From assembly GCF_002135205.1 (NCBI RefSeq), contig NZ_NEFZ01000001.1:1-64000 (forward strand): a stretch of DNA of 64,000 nt, written 5' to 3'. The stretch comes from Acinetobacter sp. ANC 4204 (GTDB lineage Bacteria > Pseudomonadota > Gammaproteobacteria > Pseudomonadales > Moraxellaceae). Of this stretch, positions 1 to 8,665 are shown one piece after another. Within the stretch, counting starts at the first letter, position 1. Every line of letters starts with the position of its first letter. The notes below the pieces were generated by a model. That model was not told the origin of the DNA and did no database searches. It worked only from the letters and a program-made list of their open reading frames with translations. A program made the position numbers and the translations under genes.

Positions 1-124
1 ATATCTCAGAAATCACTCAACGTTTGAATCATCGCCCAAGAAAAAGACTCAGCTTTAAAAGTCCGAGTCAGGTATTATGGCAACAACATGGTGTTGCACT
101 TCAAATGCTAATCTAAGATTTACA
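1..124 (+). mobile_element. Right end of an IS30-family insertion sequence (partial)
   Basis: The first 116 bases read in frame as the C-terminus of an IS30-type transposase, including a LNHRPRKRLSFKSPSQVL stretch that matches the conserved RPRKxLxFKxPxEV tail of that family, and end in TAA at 114-116. The following bases to about 124 (ending GATTTACA) resemble the outer end of an IS30-family right inverted repeat, which typically overlaps the transposase stop. The boundary at 124 is inferred; the left end lies outside the window. It would place the IS edge only five bases before the stop codon of pldA. Confidence 0.7.
3..116 (+). CDS. IS30-family transposase, C-terminal fragment (cut by window edge)
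   Basis: The frame starting at base 3 encodes 37 residues and then TAA. The sequence ISEITQRLNHRPRKRLSF followed by KSPSQVLWQQHG is the end of the DDE integrase domain of IS30-family transposases, where the NxRPRK motif follows the catalytic glutamate. The enzyme catalyses cut-and-paste or copy-out transposition of its element. Only the tail is visible, so whether the transposase is intact cannot be judged here. Confidence 0.75.
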   Translation: MSEITQRLNHRPRKRLSFKSPSQVLWQQHGVALQMLI

Positions 125-129
125 GAGGC

Positions 130-1269
130 TTAGTACCAATTCATTAAAGATACACCTAAGCCCACATAAGTTGCCCGGTGATTATAATCAATCAAACTTT
201 CACCATAACCGTCAAACAGTTGAAAATGCCCACGTAGTTTGCCAGAGATAGGAAAAGCCCAATCAAACTGTGCCGCGCCACGAGAGTCATCTCCCCCTTT
301 TAAACTATGTCGTAACATAAGCGAAAAATCATGCTCATTCCAACGATAGAATGCCGTTAAATCACCACGTCCGATATAGTCTTTAATGTCTGGGTTATTG
401 TCATCTTTTGCATCTTCTTCTATTCGATACCATGGACGCAGCATGAGAGCAAAGTTATCTCTTTCAAATCCGAGATTTAAAATGACACGATTCCAGCTAC
501 GAGAAAGCGGATCAGAGCGACCATTGGACTGATGGTTTAAAGTCAGCCCTAATAGGCGACCATTTAAACCAAACAATTCATAATTGGTTCTAAAGACCAA
601 ACTGGCTTCAGGCTCATAGTTGGTTTCACGAAATGGACGGGATTCATCCGCATTGTAGACTTGCCAACGCGAAGACTGGGTATACCCCAACCAGACATCG
701 CCATTGTCCCCAAACAGATTTTCAACAGCTTTCGTTTTTAAAGACAGTTGGAATTTTGCTTCCATTGAATTTAAGTTTTGATCTTCATCCACCGTATTGG
801 AAGGGTTTGGACTTTGAGGAAACTCATTTTTATCCGTCGTCCAAAAGCCCGGCATTAAATACACAGGCTGATAGGCACGAATATTCCATGTCCCGAGTTT
901 ACTTTCTGGAGAAAGCTCCCAACGGCTATCCATAAGAGATAAATTGGGCGTTATTTTAGGACCTTCCGAGGCAAAAACAGAGCTAACGCCTTGTGCGATC
1001 TTCCCTGAGATATTTTCAGGCGCTGGCGCGATTTCCATCGCTGCACGTTGTTCAGAAACAATATGCGGCTTTGCTACTGGAGGAATTTTAAATAATGCAT
1101 CATAACAAGCCAAACGGTCTGCATTTGACTCTAATGCTACACATGCCTCAGCTGTTGCGGGAGCCGCAGGCACCTCTGAAACTTGTGCATGCGTTTTAGC
1201 GACAGCCAAAGCACTGAGCAAACTTACGCTCAGCGCTAAAGTTGAACGCTCAAATGGTTTAAACGCCAT
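130..1269 (-). CDS. pldA: Outer-membrane phospholipase A (OMPLA)
   Basis: A 379-residue phospholipase A1 that hydrolyses acyl chains of phospholipids misplaced in the outer leaflet of the outer membrane, helping keep lipid asymmetry. An N-terminal signal peptide (about residues 1-28) precedes a roughly 100-residue extension and then the 12-strand barrel. The catalytic signature is visible: His246 and Ser248 in NHQSNG and Asn260 in SWNRV, with the same spacing as His142, Ser144 and Asn156 of E. coli OMPLA. The chain ends in an aromatic residue (Tyr379), as expected for a barrel substrate of BamA. The extension carries a CVALESNADRLACYD segment, a Cys-Arg-Leu-x-Cys-Tyr-Asp motif seen near the N-terminus of several exported proteobacterial proteins. 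The gene is about 90 residues longer than the E. coli enzyme. The stop codon lies a few bases from an IS30-like end. Confidence 0.92.
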   Translation of the reverse strand: MAFKPFERSTLALSVSLLSALAVAKTHAQVSEVPAAPATAEACVALESNADRLACYDALFKIPPVAKPHIVSEQRAAMEIAPAPENISGKIAQGVSSVFASEGPKITPNLSLMDSRWELSPESKLGTWNIRAYQPVYLMPGFWTTDKNEFPQSPNPSNTVDEDQNLNSMEAKFQLSLKTKAVENLFGDNGDVWLGYTQSSRWQVYNADESRPFRETNYEPEASLVFRTNYELFGLNGRLLGLTLNHQSNGRSDPLSRSWNRVILNLGFERDNFALMLRPWYRIEEDAKDDNNPDIKDYIGRGDLTAFYRWNEHDFSLMLRHSLKGGDDSRGAAQFDWAFPISGKLRGHFQLFDGYGESLIDYNHRATYVGLGVSLMNWY

Positions 1270-1286
1270 ACGACCCTCTTATTATT

Positions 1287-4226
1287 TTACTGAACTTGTT
1301 GAATACTGAAACCTAGCTCAATCAAGGTATCACGCTTCGCAATAGGTGCAACCACTGCTTTCGTTGGTTTTTGTTCAAGCAAATATTGTACCGCAACACG
1401 CTTTAAATCTTCAAAATTCACTGCTAGAAGACGGCTACGCAACTGCTTGCGGAAGGCTGGAGTACGGGCATGTAATAGTGCATAACATGCAGTAATGGCT
1501 TCACCCGCTGGCGAACCTGGCTTATCCATACTTGCAATTAAACCCAAAATCGCTTCCTCAAGCTGATGTGGTTTTTGCTCAGTATTGAGTAACCATTGCA
1601 CACTCCCTTCAAAGTCACTGAAAGTTTCCGCTAAACGTGGATCACGATAACTATAGAAGCGGAATGAGCATGCATTGCCATCATAGCTTGCACCGCCACC
1701 ATACGCACCGCCTTTTTCACGAATCGCACTGTGTAGGAATCCATTGCGTAAGTAAGCAGCAAGAACCATCAGTGCTGCTGCATCTGGATGTGAAACTTCA
1801 ACTGCTGGGTAAGCCGATGAACAGAATTGAACATTGGCCTGAATTAACCATGCTTCATCTGTATCTGTGTTTTCCTGCTCCACAGCTTTAAGACTCACAA
1901 CTTGCTCAGAAACCTCTAGTTTGTCCCAGACATTTTGAACTTCTTCTAGCAAGCGCTCAGATTGGTGTTCTTCACACACCAACAAAAATTGTTTCGGTGC
2001 TTGTAAAAGTTTTAAATGAATGGCTTTTAATTCATGAATGAAATCTTCATAAGCAACTTCATCTTTTTCAATACGGCTAATCAACTCACCCAACCAGTTT
2101 AATGCACCTAAACCCGTGTTGTGATAATCACGATTAGCTAAAGCACTGTGGTTACGCCCTGCAATTTGCATAGCATAACTATGACCCGATCCTGAAAGAC
2201 GTGATGCCCAACGTGTTTTACGTTGTTGCAAGAGTTCAATAATGCGGTCTTTTTCATCGAAACGTAACTGCTCAAACGCCAATTTCAACAAGTTAATACT
2301 TTCTAAACTACTCACCAGCGATTTTGTAGTCAGCGTGAGCCACGCACTGATTTGGTTTTTATCATTCACGTGAGAACGTAACGACGCACCCATTCCTAAA
2401 CCACCACTTACAGCAGTTTGCAGTTGTTGTAGCTCAAGATAATCGTACTGACCTGCCCCCACTTCACCCATCAAAATAGACAGTAAGTTAAAGTATGGTG
2501 ACTGCACCACATCTTGTGGAATCTGAATCAGCACTTGGTTGTAGTAAATACCGTTCGTGCCTGCATGATAGAGATTGAGCGGGTAATCAGTACGATTAGA
2601 GATAATCTCCCGCAATTGACCTTGTACAATTTGCAATTCAGCTGGCACATCTTCCAAGCCCACCTTTGGCAATAAATTTAAGTCATCTGGTGTATCCTGA
2701 CGGACTTTCAATGCCTCAGTCTGTGCTTCAATTTCTGCTTTTTGAGTTTCTGTAAGTTGCGCACCAATTGCAGCTAAACGTGCTTTCTCATCTGCGGCTT
2801 CCACCGCAGATTTATTGGCATCTGGCACCAAAGTCATTTGTACACGGTGTGAGTTATCAATGAGATGCGTCTTGATGAGATTGGATAACCACATCGGGTC
2901 TTTTAATTCTTCTTTCACCGCAGCAATAGCTGAGTCTACATCCCAAACAGTGACTGGGTCGCTGTGGTGGATCGCACTACCCAAACCATTTAAAATCAGG
3001 CTTAGACCATAAGGCATACCGTCGCCATTGATTTCACGTTGATGCAATTCAATCTGATGTAAAATCGCATCGACCATGTTTTGATCGACAGGTTTTGCAG
3101 CCACATCTTCTAAGATTTTAAAGACACCTGCTTTAAACTCTGCCGCATGTTCAGGGTTTGAACCCTGTACACCGCAGTAGAAGGTCATTTCGTAGTTCGA
3201 ATCATCTACACCCATAATCGGGCCTGTAGACTGTGCATAACCACAAGTCTCAAGATAATGACGCAGTGGTGAAGCTGAGTCTTCTAAAAGTATACCTTCA
3301 ACCAATCGCATACCTAAACGAAGCTTTATATTGCTAGCTTTAGGCAATAACCACGAAATAATGTGATAAGTTTTATCTTTTAAATCTTCTGCATCTACCG
3401 CATAGGTTTCAGTCACTTCTACGGGTGCTGTTAAACGACGTTCTTCTTTAGAATAAAGCGTTTCACCTTTAGAAAATTTAGCCAAAGCCAAAGTTTCAAA
3501 TTGCTCCTGCAAATTATAGGCAGGCTCATTACCAAAGGTCATGAAAACTGCGTTGCTTGGGTGATAATGCGACTTGTAGAAATCCACCAACTCAGGATAA
3601 GTCAAGTCTGGAATATCTTTCGGGTCGCCACCTGAATTGTAATGATAGGTCGTTTCTGGAAATAAGTGATGTGCAAGCTGATGATACAACTGGTCTGAAG
3701 GCGAACTCATCGCCCCTTTCATTTCGTTGAAAACCACACCCTTATAAACAGGTTCACCATTTTCAAGCTCAATACGAATACCTTCTTGAGCAAAATCAAG
3801 CGGATTTAAATTAGCCGCAAAAGCCGCATCTAAATACACTTCCAATAAATTTTGGAAATCTTTTTTATTTTGCGTCGCAAATGGATAAGCCGTCCAATCC
3901 GCTGCTGTAAAAGCGTTCATAAACGTATTCAATGAACGACGAATCATTAAAAAGAACGGATCACGCACAGGGAATTTTTCTGAACCACAAAGCGCAGTAT
4001 GTTCTAAAATATGCGCTTCGCCTTTTGAATCCATAGGCTGAGTACGGAATGCAACCAAAAATACATTTTCATCGTGATTGGTGGCTAAGTGATAATGCAC
4101 CGCCCCAGTGATTTTATGTTTATATTCAGACACTAAGATGTCTAAAGCTTCAACATGGTGTTGACGTACCAACTGAAACGCAGGATGTACAGTTTGTGAA
4201 ATGGTTTCAGTGACATCTACAGTCAT
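1287..4226 (-). CDS. M16C zinc peptidase, PreP/Cym1 (presequence protease) type
   Basis: A 979-residue insulinase-like metallopeptidase. The inverted zinc motif HxxEH is seen as His72-Ile-Leu-Glu75-His76 in the sequence HILEHTALCGSEKFPVRDPFF, which is diagnostic of the M16C subfamily of organellar presequence protease and its bacterial homologues. The length fits the usual two-lobed clamshell of four M16 domains. There is no signal peptide, so a cytoplasmic role in degrading short or unstructured peptides is likely, by analogy with PreP. It lies 17 bases upstream of pldA on the same strand, so the two may be co-transcribed, although no functional link is known. The start at 4226 has a GAGGAG-like ribosome site. 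The specific substrate is unknown. Confidence 0.88.
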   Translation of the reverse strand: MTVDVTETISQTVHPAFQLVRQHHVEALDILVSEYKHKITGAVHYHLATNHDENVFLVAFRTQPMDSKGEAHILEHTALCGSEKFPVRDPFFLMIRRSLNTFMNAFTAADWTAYPFATQNKKDFQNLLEVYLDAAFAANLNPLDFAQEGIRIELENGEPVYKGVVFNEMKGAMSSPSDQLYHQLAHHLFPETTYHYNSGGDPKDIPDLTYPELVDFYKSHYHPSNAVFMTFGNEPAYNLQEQFETLALAKFSKGETLYSKEERRLTAPVEVTETYAVDAEDLKDKTYHIISWLLPKASNIKLRLGMRLVEGILLEDSASPLRHYLETCGYAQSTGPIMGVDDSNYEMTFYCGVQGSNPEHAAEFKAGVFKILEDVAAKPVDQNMVDAILHQIELHQREINGDGMPYGLSLILNGLGSAIHHSDPVTVWDVDSAIAAVKEELKDPMWLSNLIKTHLIDNSHRVQMTLVPDANKSAVEAADEKARLAAIGAQLTETQKAEIEAQTEALKVRQDTPDDLNLLPKVGLEDVPAELQIVQGQLREIISNRTDYPLNLYHAGTNGIYYNQVLIQIPQDVVQSPYFNLLSILMGEVGAGQYDYLELQQLQTAVSGGLGMGASLRSHVNDKNQISAWLTLTTKSLVSSLESINLLKLAFEQLRFDEKDRIIELLQQRKTRWASRLSGSGHSYAMQIAGRNHSALANRDYHNTGLGALNWLGELISRIEKDEVAYEDFIHELKAIHLKLLQAPKQFLLVCEEHQSERLLEEVQNVWDKLEVSEQVVSLKAVEQENTDTDEAWLIQANVQFCSSAYPAVEVSHPDAAALMVLAAYLRNGFLHSAIREKGGAYGGGASYDGNACSFRFYSYRDPRLAETFSDFEGSVQWLLNTEQKPHQLEEAILGLIASMDKPGSPAGEAITACYALLHARTPAFRKQLRSRLLAVNFEDLKRVAVQYLLEQKPTKAVVAPIAKRDTLIELGFSIQQVQ

Positions 4227-4399
4227 GTGATCTCCTCAATTCAAAGCATTTTCTAAATGTTTCAAGTATAACCTGAAAATCAAGAACAAGACTCATTCAT
4301 TGACAATTTTCCAAGTAACTTGGTCAACTTTTAAAAAGCGTTGAACTGATGGGACCTATACCCAACTGAATCCACCCGCAAATACTGAATCAATAACGA

Positions 4400-5191
4400 T
4401 TAGACAGGATCATTAACCAGTTTTTCGGTTTTTTTTGCCCACCATACACAAAGCACTATTGCGATCAGTAACACTGCAGATGCGCCAAAACGACTCAAAT
4501 CTAAACCACCAGAACTTAAAGGTTTATCTAAGAAATCACCAACAACCGCCCCTAAAGGACGCGTTAAAATAAAAGCGGACCAAAACAGAAAAGTCCTCGA
4601 AAGGTGGCTCAACTTATACAAAAGTAAAATAAATAAAATCAGTCCACTAAATAGTGCAATCCCACCGCTATAACCTAAACCTGCTGTGTCTGCAGACCAA
4701 TCACCTAAAGCAGTACCTAAAGTTTGGGAAAATGTCAGCGTTAACCAATAGAAAAGCTCAACTCGTGGCTGATTCACCACATGCGGTGAAATACTGCCTT
4801 CAGATTTATGCCAAATAAAAAGCGAAATCCCGACCAAACTTAATAATAATGCGCTCCCACCCACGTAACCAATGCCTAATGAGCGATCAACAAAGTCAGC
4901 TAAAGTTGTCCCCACAGTTGTACTGGCAATAATGGCGAACCAATATAAAAAGGGATGATAACTCTTCGATCTGATTTGAAAAAATACAGCAACAATAAAA
5001 ACGAGTGAAAAGATAAAAGTACTGAGTAAATAACCCAAGTTCATCGACATTGAAACAGCATCACCCGCCGTTTCACCAAATGTCGTTGCAAAAATTTTAG
5101 TTATCCAAAAAAGAGCCGTGATTTGTGGCACTTTCATTAATACCTGATGTACATCTTGTACACTTGCGGAGGAATTCACATCAATAGGCAT
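4400..5191 (-). CDS. Multi-pass membrane protein with fourfold internal repeat (COG4705-like)
   Basis: A 263-residue hydrophobic protein. Four copies of one unit are visible, starting near residues 28, 82, 147 and 201. Each carries an aromatic-Trp pair, then Thr, Gly and an acidic residue in a pattern like FWxxxxxxTTxGxxxxD, and most end in a Gly-Tyr-x-x-Gly-Gly segment. This matches the uncharacterised membrane-anchored family grouped as COG4705. About eight to twelve membrane segments are likely. The conserved Asp or Glu in each repeat suggests a transport or ion-binding role, but that is inference. The frame opens at a TTG at 5212; I chose the ATG at 5191 because GGGGTG sits just upstream of it. 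No operon partner is evident. Confidence 0.72.
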   Translation of the reverse strand: MPIDVNSSASVQDVHQVLMKVPQITALFWITKIFATTFGETAGDAVSMSMNLGYLLSTFIFSLVFIVAVFFQIRSKSYHPFLYWFAIIASTTVGTTLADFVDRSLGIGYVGGSALLLSLVGISLFIWHKSEGSISPHVVNQPRVELFYWLTLTFSQTLGTALGDWSADTAGLGYSGGIALFSGLILFILLLYKLSHLSRTFLFWSAFILTRPLGAVVGDFLDKPLSSGGLDLSRFGASAVLLIAIVLCVWWAKKTEKLVNDPV

Positions 5192-5369
5192 TATTAACAC
5201 CCCAATAAACAACAGATGCCCATTGTCAGCTTATTGGCTTAAGATCAGATTAAAATAAGACCTAATCCGTGTAATAGCCCATTATAATTTTAGCTCTCAT
5301 CAAAGCATTCAGCTGTATCACAGGCGGCGACAATACAGCTGTTCATGAAGACAATGTTCGCTATACTGA

Positions 5370-5822
5370 TTAACCAATCAGGTATTTGAAATAATTATAG
5401 TTCGGATGATTTTCAACAAAAACATAATTTTGCTTTTGATAAAAACTGACAGCAGATAAATCTGCTGTGTTTAAACACAACGCAGAGAAATTCGGACGTG
5501 CATATTTTTCCAAATGTGCCAATAGTTGACGCCCCACACCACTTTTACGATATTTAGGATGCACATAGAAACGACGTACACGACCAATACGTGCCTCGAT
5601 TTCGTTTTCACCCCATTGCTGGTTTAATCCACCACAGGCAATAAGCTGATCTTGATCATAAGCCAACAACAGCACTTCACCCTTTTGATTAAAACGATTT
5701 TTCCCACTTTGATATTCTTCGATCAAGCGGGTCAACGGTTCATATCCTTCTTTTGCTGCCAGTTGCGCCAAAGCTTGCATTTGAGGAGGTAATTGTTCTG
5801 CCGCTTGAATTAAAATTTCCAT
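5370..5822 (-). CDS. GNAT-family N-acetyltransferase
   Basis: A 150-residue protein with a single GNAT fold. The acetyl-CoA pyrophosphate loop is recognisable as RKSGVGRQLL (motif A, R/Q-x-x-G-x-G), preceded by the strand RRFYVHPKYR and followed by the C-terminal AVSFYQKQNYVFVENHPNY segment. GNAT enzymes transfer acetyl from acetyl-CoA to an amine; the acceptor cannot be predicted. The N-terminus, with a run of Gln and Leu, is helical. The gene stands alone, with a divergent kinase gene 138 bases away. Confidence 0.85.
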   Translation of the reverse strand: MEILIQAAEQLPPQMQALAQLAAKEGYEPLTRLIEEYQSGKNRFNQKGEVLLLAYDQDQLIACGGLNQQWGENEIEARIGRVRRFYVHPKYRKSGVGRQLLAHLEKYARPNFSALCLNTADLSAVSFYQKQNYVFVENHPNYNYFKYLIG

Positions 5823-5960
5823 CTAAACTTCCTTGAATATAACCACAGCCATTTCACTACATTTGCCATGTAAATAAAATGAATTTTACTCAACAAACTA
5901 CAGCAATTATGAGCATTAGTGTAAAATGTCGCTTTAATTTCAATACGTGACGAAAAACAC

Positions 5961-6965
5961 ATGGCAACTGTTGATCTTTTTGCAATTGGTAATGCACTAA
6001 TCGACCAAGAATTTAAAGTCTCTGACGACTTCCTTATTCAACAAAATTTGCAAAAAGGCACTATGCAGTTAACTGATGGTGAAACACAAGCAGATCTGTA
6101 TAAAAAATTAAAAGAAACACAAAGCTATAAAGGTCAAGCATCAGGTGGTTCAGCAGCAAATACTACCGTTGCCTTTAGTGCCTTAGGTGGTTCAGCGTTT
6201 TATGCGTGTCGTGTAGGTAATGATGAATTGGGTAAAATTTACCTCAATGGTTTGCACGAAGCAGGGATTAAAAACACTGAGAAATCAATCAGCGAAGGTG
6301 TCACAGGCACGTGTATGGTTTTGGTCAGTGAAGACTCTGAACGGACGATGCACACTTATTTGGGTATTACCGCTGAGTTGACTGAACAACAGATTGATTT
6401 TGAACCTTTAAAAACAGCGAAATGGCTCTATATCGAAGGTTATCTTTCAACCAGCGATAGTGCACGTTTAGCTGTTAAACAAGCGCGTGAAATTGCCAAA
6501 GCACATGGTGTTAAAATTGCATTAACCCTCTCTGATCCAGCGATGGTGCAATATGCACGTCATGGATTGGATGAAATGATTGCAGATGGTGTGGACTTAT
6601 TATTCTGTAACCAGCAAGAAGCCATGATGTACACCGAAACGGTAACGGTTGAGGCAGCTTTGGCAAAACTCAAAACGTTCAGTCAACACGTGGTCATTAC
6701 CCTTTCCGCTGAAGGTGCCCTTATTTCAAATGCGCAAGAAACATTTAGTGTCGCAGGCCGTAAAGTTGATGCTGTCGATGCAAACGGTGCTGGCGATGCC
6801 TTTGCAGGTGCTTTCTTGTACGCTGTGAACGCAGGCTTAGGCTTACATACCGCAGCGCAACTGGCTATTTTGATTTCAAGCGAAGTGGTCGCTCAATTTG
6901 GTCCTCGCCTAGATATCGCGGATTACACTGAATTGTTCCAACAATTGCAAAAGGAATGCGCATAA
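5961..6965 (+). CDS. PfkB-family carbohydrate/nucleoside kinase (adenosine kinase-like)
   Basis: A 334-residue ribokinase-fold kinase. The first PfkB region is visible as the glycine-rich stretch SGGSAANTTVAFSALGG, and the second as DANGAGDAFAGAF near the C-terminus, which supplies the catalytic Asp and the anion hole. A bacterial family member of this length is often annotated as adenosine kinase; ribose or fructose derivatives are alternatives. It phosphorylates a hydroxymethyl group using ATP in the cytoplasm. The next gene (Rieske protein) starts on the last base of this stop codon, so the two are translationally coupled. The substrate is not fixed by the sequence. Confidence 0.82.
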   Translation: MATVDLFAIGNALIDQEFKVSDDFLIQQNLQKGTMQLTDGETQADLYKKLKETQSYKGQASGGSAANTTVAFSALGGSAFYACRVGNDELGKIYLNGLHEAGIKNTEKSISEGVTGTCMVLVSEDSERTMHTYLGITAELTEQQIDFEPLKTAKWLYIEGYLSTSDSARLAVKQAREIAKAHGVKIALTLSDPAMVQYARHGLDEMIADGVDLLFCNQQEAMMYTETVTVEAALAKLKTFSQHVVITLSAEGALISNAQETFSVAGRKVDAVDANGAGDAFAGAFLYAVNAGLGLHTAAQLAILISSEVVAQFGPRLDIADYTELFQQLQKECA

Positions 6966-7291
6966 TGCACAAAATCTGCATGACGGAAGACATCCCAGAA
7001 CGTGAAGCACGCTCCTTTGAGACACCCAATGGGGATACAATTTTTATCACCCAACGTGACGGTGCATTTTTTGCCTATCAAAATATCTGCCCTCACCTCC
7101 AAGTTGAACTGGAGTTTTTGGAAAATCAATTTTTAGATCGAGACCAAGAATTTATTGAATGCTCAACGCATGGTGCATTATTTGTAGTTGAAACAGGTGA
7201 ATGCATCTCGGGGCCTTGCCAAGGTGAAGCACTTGAAAAAGTGCAGATTACCGTGCATTCTGATGGTGGAATTTACCTCACAGAAGAATAA
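6965..7291 (+). CDS. Small Rieske [2Fe-2S] ferredoxin-like protein
   Basis: A 108-residue soluble Rieske protein. The two cluster-binding boxes are CPHL and CSTHGALF, giving the Cys-x-His and Cys-x-x-His ligands. There is no membrane anchor or catalytic domain, so it resembles the stand-alone ferredoxin components (NirD or BphA3 type) that carry electrons to an oxygenase or reductase. The ATG at 6956 has its Shine-Dalgarno AAGGA directly adjacent, whereas the ATG at 6965 lies nine bases from it; I therefore chose 6965, which overlaps the stop of the upstream kinase by one base. The redox partner is not encoded nearby. Confidence 0.83.
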   Translation: MHKICMTEDIPEREARSFETPNGDTIFITQRDGAFFAYQNICPHLQVELEFLENQFLDRDQEFIECSTHGALFVVETGECISGPCQGEALEKVQITVHSDGGIYLTEE

Positions 7292-7309
7292 TATATTTGG
7301 ACTTTCACC

Positions 7310-7927
7310 ATGTATGAGCTGCTACACCACCCTGATTTGATGATTTTTCATTTCAGTTTATTGGCTTTGCTTTTACTCAGCATGGTGGAAACCCTTGGCT
7401 ATTTTTTTAATTCACGCCCAAGTCACTTTCTCAAAAAACTATCTCCACAAAAGCTCACACAATCTCCATTATTAGACGTGAAATTTTCAAAAACCCTGAT
7501 TGTGGTTTTTCTTTTGCTGAACTTCAGTGTCGCGGGTTATTTCCTTCAATTTTGTATTTATGCAAAGGAACAAGCCTTTACCTCCGCATACTACCTCATC
7601 CTTCCAGCCCTGATTATTGCAATCTTCTTCACCGTTTTTATGATTCACTGTTTAGATCAGGTGATTAAACCCAGACCCATCAAAAGACAAACCAATTTAT
7701 TGGGTCGCCTTGCCACTATTTCCAGTGGCAATGCCCGTCCTGGCTTTTCAGCTCAAGCACGTGTGCGCGATGAGTATGGTCAATTACACTATGTCCAAGT
7801 TGAACCTGAGTTTGGCGAGCTCGAATTTCAGTCGCAAATTATTCTGATTCGACTAAAAAAATCACATTACATCGCCAAAAGAATTTCAAAATCTAACCAA
7901 CTGTTTAGTGGTGAGATCAGCAACTAA
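7310..7927 (+). CDS. YqiJ-like membrane protein with C-terminal OB-fold (DUF1449 type)
   Basis: A 205-residue protein with an N-terminal membrane segment (about residues 10-32), two further hydrophobic stretches near residues 60-80 and 93-118, and a soluble C-terminal domain. The C-terminal part, including LGRLATISSGNARPG and a following AxARVRDEYGQLHYVQVEP segment, matches the OB-fold of YqiJ-family proteins, which occur beside flotillin-like YqiK and are related to NfeD. It was placed in this family by eye. No flotillin gene is adjacent here. The function is unknown; membrane-domain organisation is the usual guess. It follows the Rieske gene by 18 bases and may be the last gene of that operon. 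Confidence 0.6.
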   Translation: MYELLHHPDLMIFHFSLLALLLLSMVETLGYFFNSRPSHFLKKLSPQKLTQSPLLDVKFSKTLIVVFLLLNFSVAGYFLQFCIYAKEQAFTSAYYLILPALIIAIFFTVFMIHCLDQVIKPRPIKRQTNLLGRLATISSGNARPGFSAQARVRDEYGQLHYVQVEPEFGELEFQSQIILIRLKKSHYIAKRISKSNQLFSGEISN

Positions 7928-8473
7928 ATACGGCTCTCAAACATCCACTTGAGCTCCACTATTGGTCTGTTACACATTTTCAGTGTATCAGCTTTGCTTG
8001 CGCCATCATTGTAATATTCTCAGATCAATACAGAATAACAATATTTAAATATAACCTTGTATCACTCAACCTTACAAAAATGCTGCTGCCTAAAGCAAAG
8101 CTACACTAGAGTTTCGAGGCAAAAGGGCTATCGCTTCGACCAGTTATTCTTCAATGATTTAAAAGACCTATCAATTTTATAATTTTAAGACGAATTCTCG
8201 ATAAAATGACATTTTTTTTAAATATAAGCGTTTTAGTCGGATTTAAAATAAATATATACAAGTATTTCAGTCAGGTTTTTAAATATAAATATAAGTATTT
8301 TAGTCAACTTTAAAATGCTTAAATATTAGTTTATTTTTCATCACATAGCATCATTAAGTATTTGTATATAAACAAATTAATAATATATTTTTTATTTAAG
8401 TTTAAAGGCTATTTATTTTTTGTATGTTTTTGTTTAATAATATAAAGCAAGTTAAAAAAATAGGCTTTATGAA
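7928..8473. other. AT-rich intergenic region upstream of the cyd operon
   Basis: This 546-base stretch has no credible gene. Its right half is very AT-rich and contains three evenly spaced near-repeats (8221-8308, listed separately). It must hold the promoter and oxygen- or redox-responsive control sites of the cytochrome bd operon. I could not pick one promoter with confidence. Confidence 0.6.
8221..8308 (+). repeat. Three regularly spaced near-repeats upstream of cydP
   Basis: Three copies of an approximately 20-base unit are seen with consensus ATATAAGTATTTTAGTC. They lie at 8221-8240 (AATATAAGCGTTTTAGTCGG), 8255-8275 (ending AGTATTTCAGTCAGG) and 8288-8308 (AATATAAGTATTTTAGTC). The AGTC cores are at 8235, 8269 and 8302, so the spacing is 34 and 33 bases, close to three helical turns. 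All are in the same orientation. The arrangement suggests cooperative binding sites for a regulator of the downstream oxidase operon, but this is inference. Confidence 0.55.
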
Positions 8474-8665
8474 ATGAGCTTAGTCCCCAAAAATCTCAAT
8501 CAAAAAGTCACCAGAGAGATTATTGCCATTTTAATCATTAAAGTGATTATTTTAATGGTCATTAAGAACATTTGGTTCGACGCCCCAACGATTCCTAAAA
8601 ATTTTGACAATCAAGTTGCTGAGCGTATTGCCGGCAATCCATCCCCAATCAAGGAGACACGTTGA
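8474..8665 (+). CDS. cydP: CydP-like small subunit of the cytochrome bd operon
   Basis: A 63-residue protein with one N-terminal membrane helix (about residues 16-33, rich in Ile, Leu and Val) and a short polar tail. It sits directly before cydA, and its stop overlaps the cydA start by one base, so it is translationally coupled. The position, size and topology match the putative small oxidase subunit CydP that precedes cydA in some proteobacteria. A structural or assembly role is inferred; no residue is diagnostic. It differs from CydX, which is also present in this operon. Confidence 0.6.
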   Translation: MSLVPKNLNQKVTREIIAILIIKVIILMVIKNIWFDAPTIPKNFDNQVAERIAGNPSPIKETR

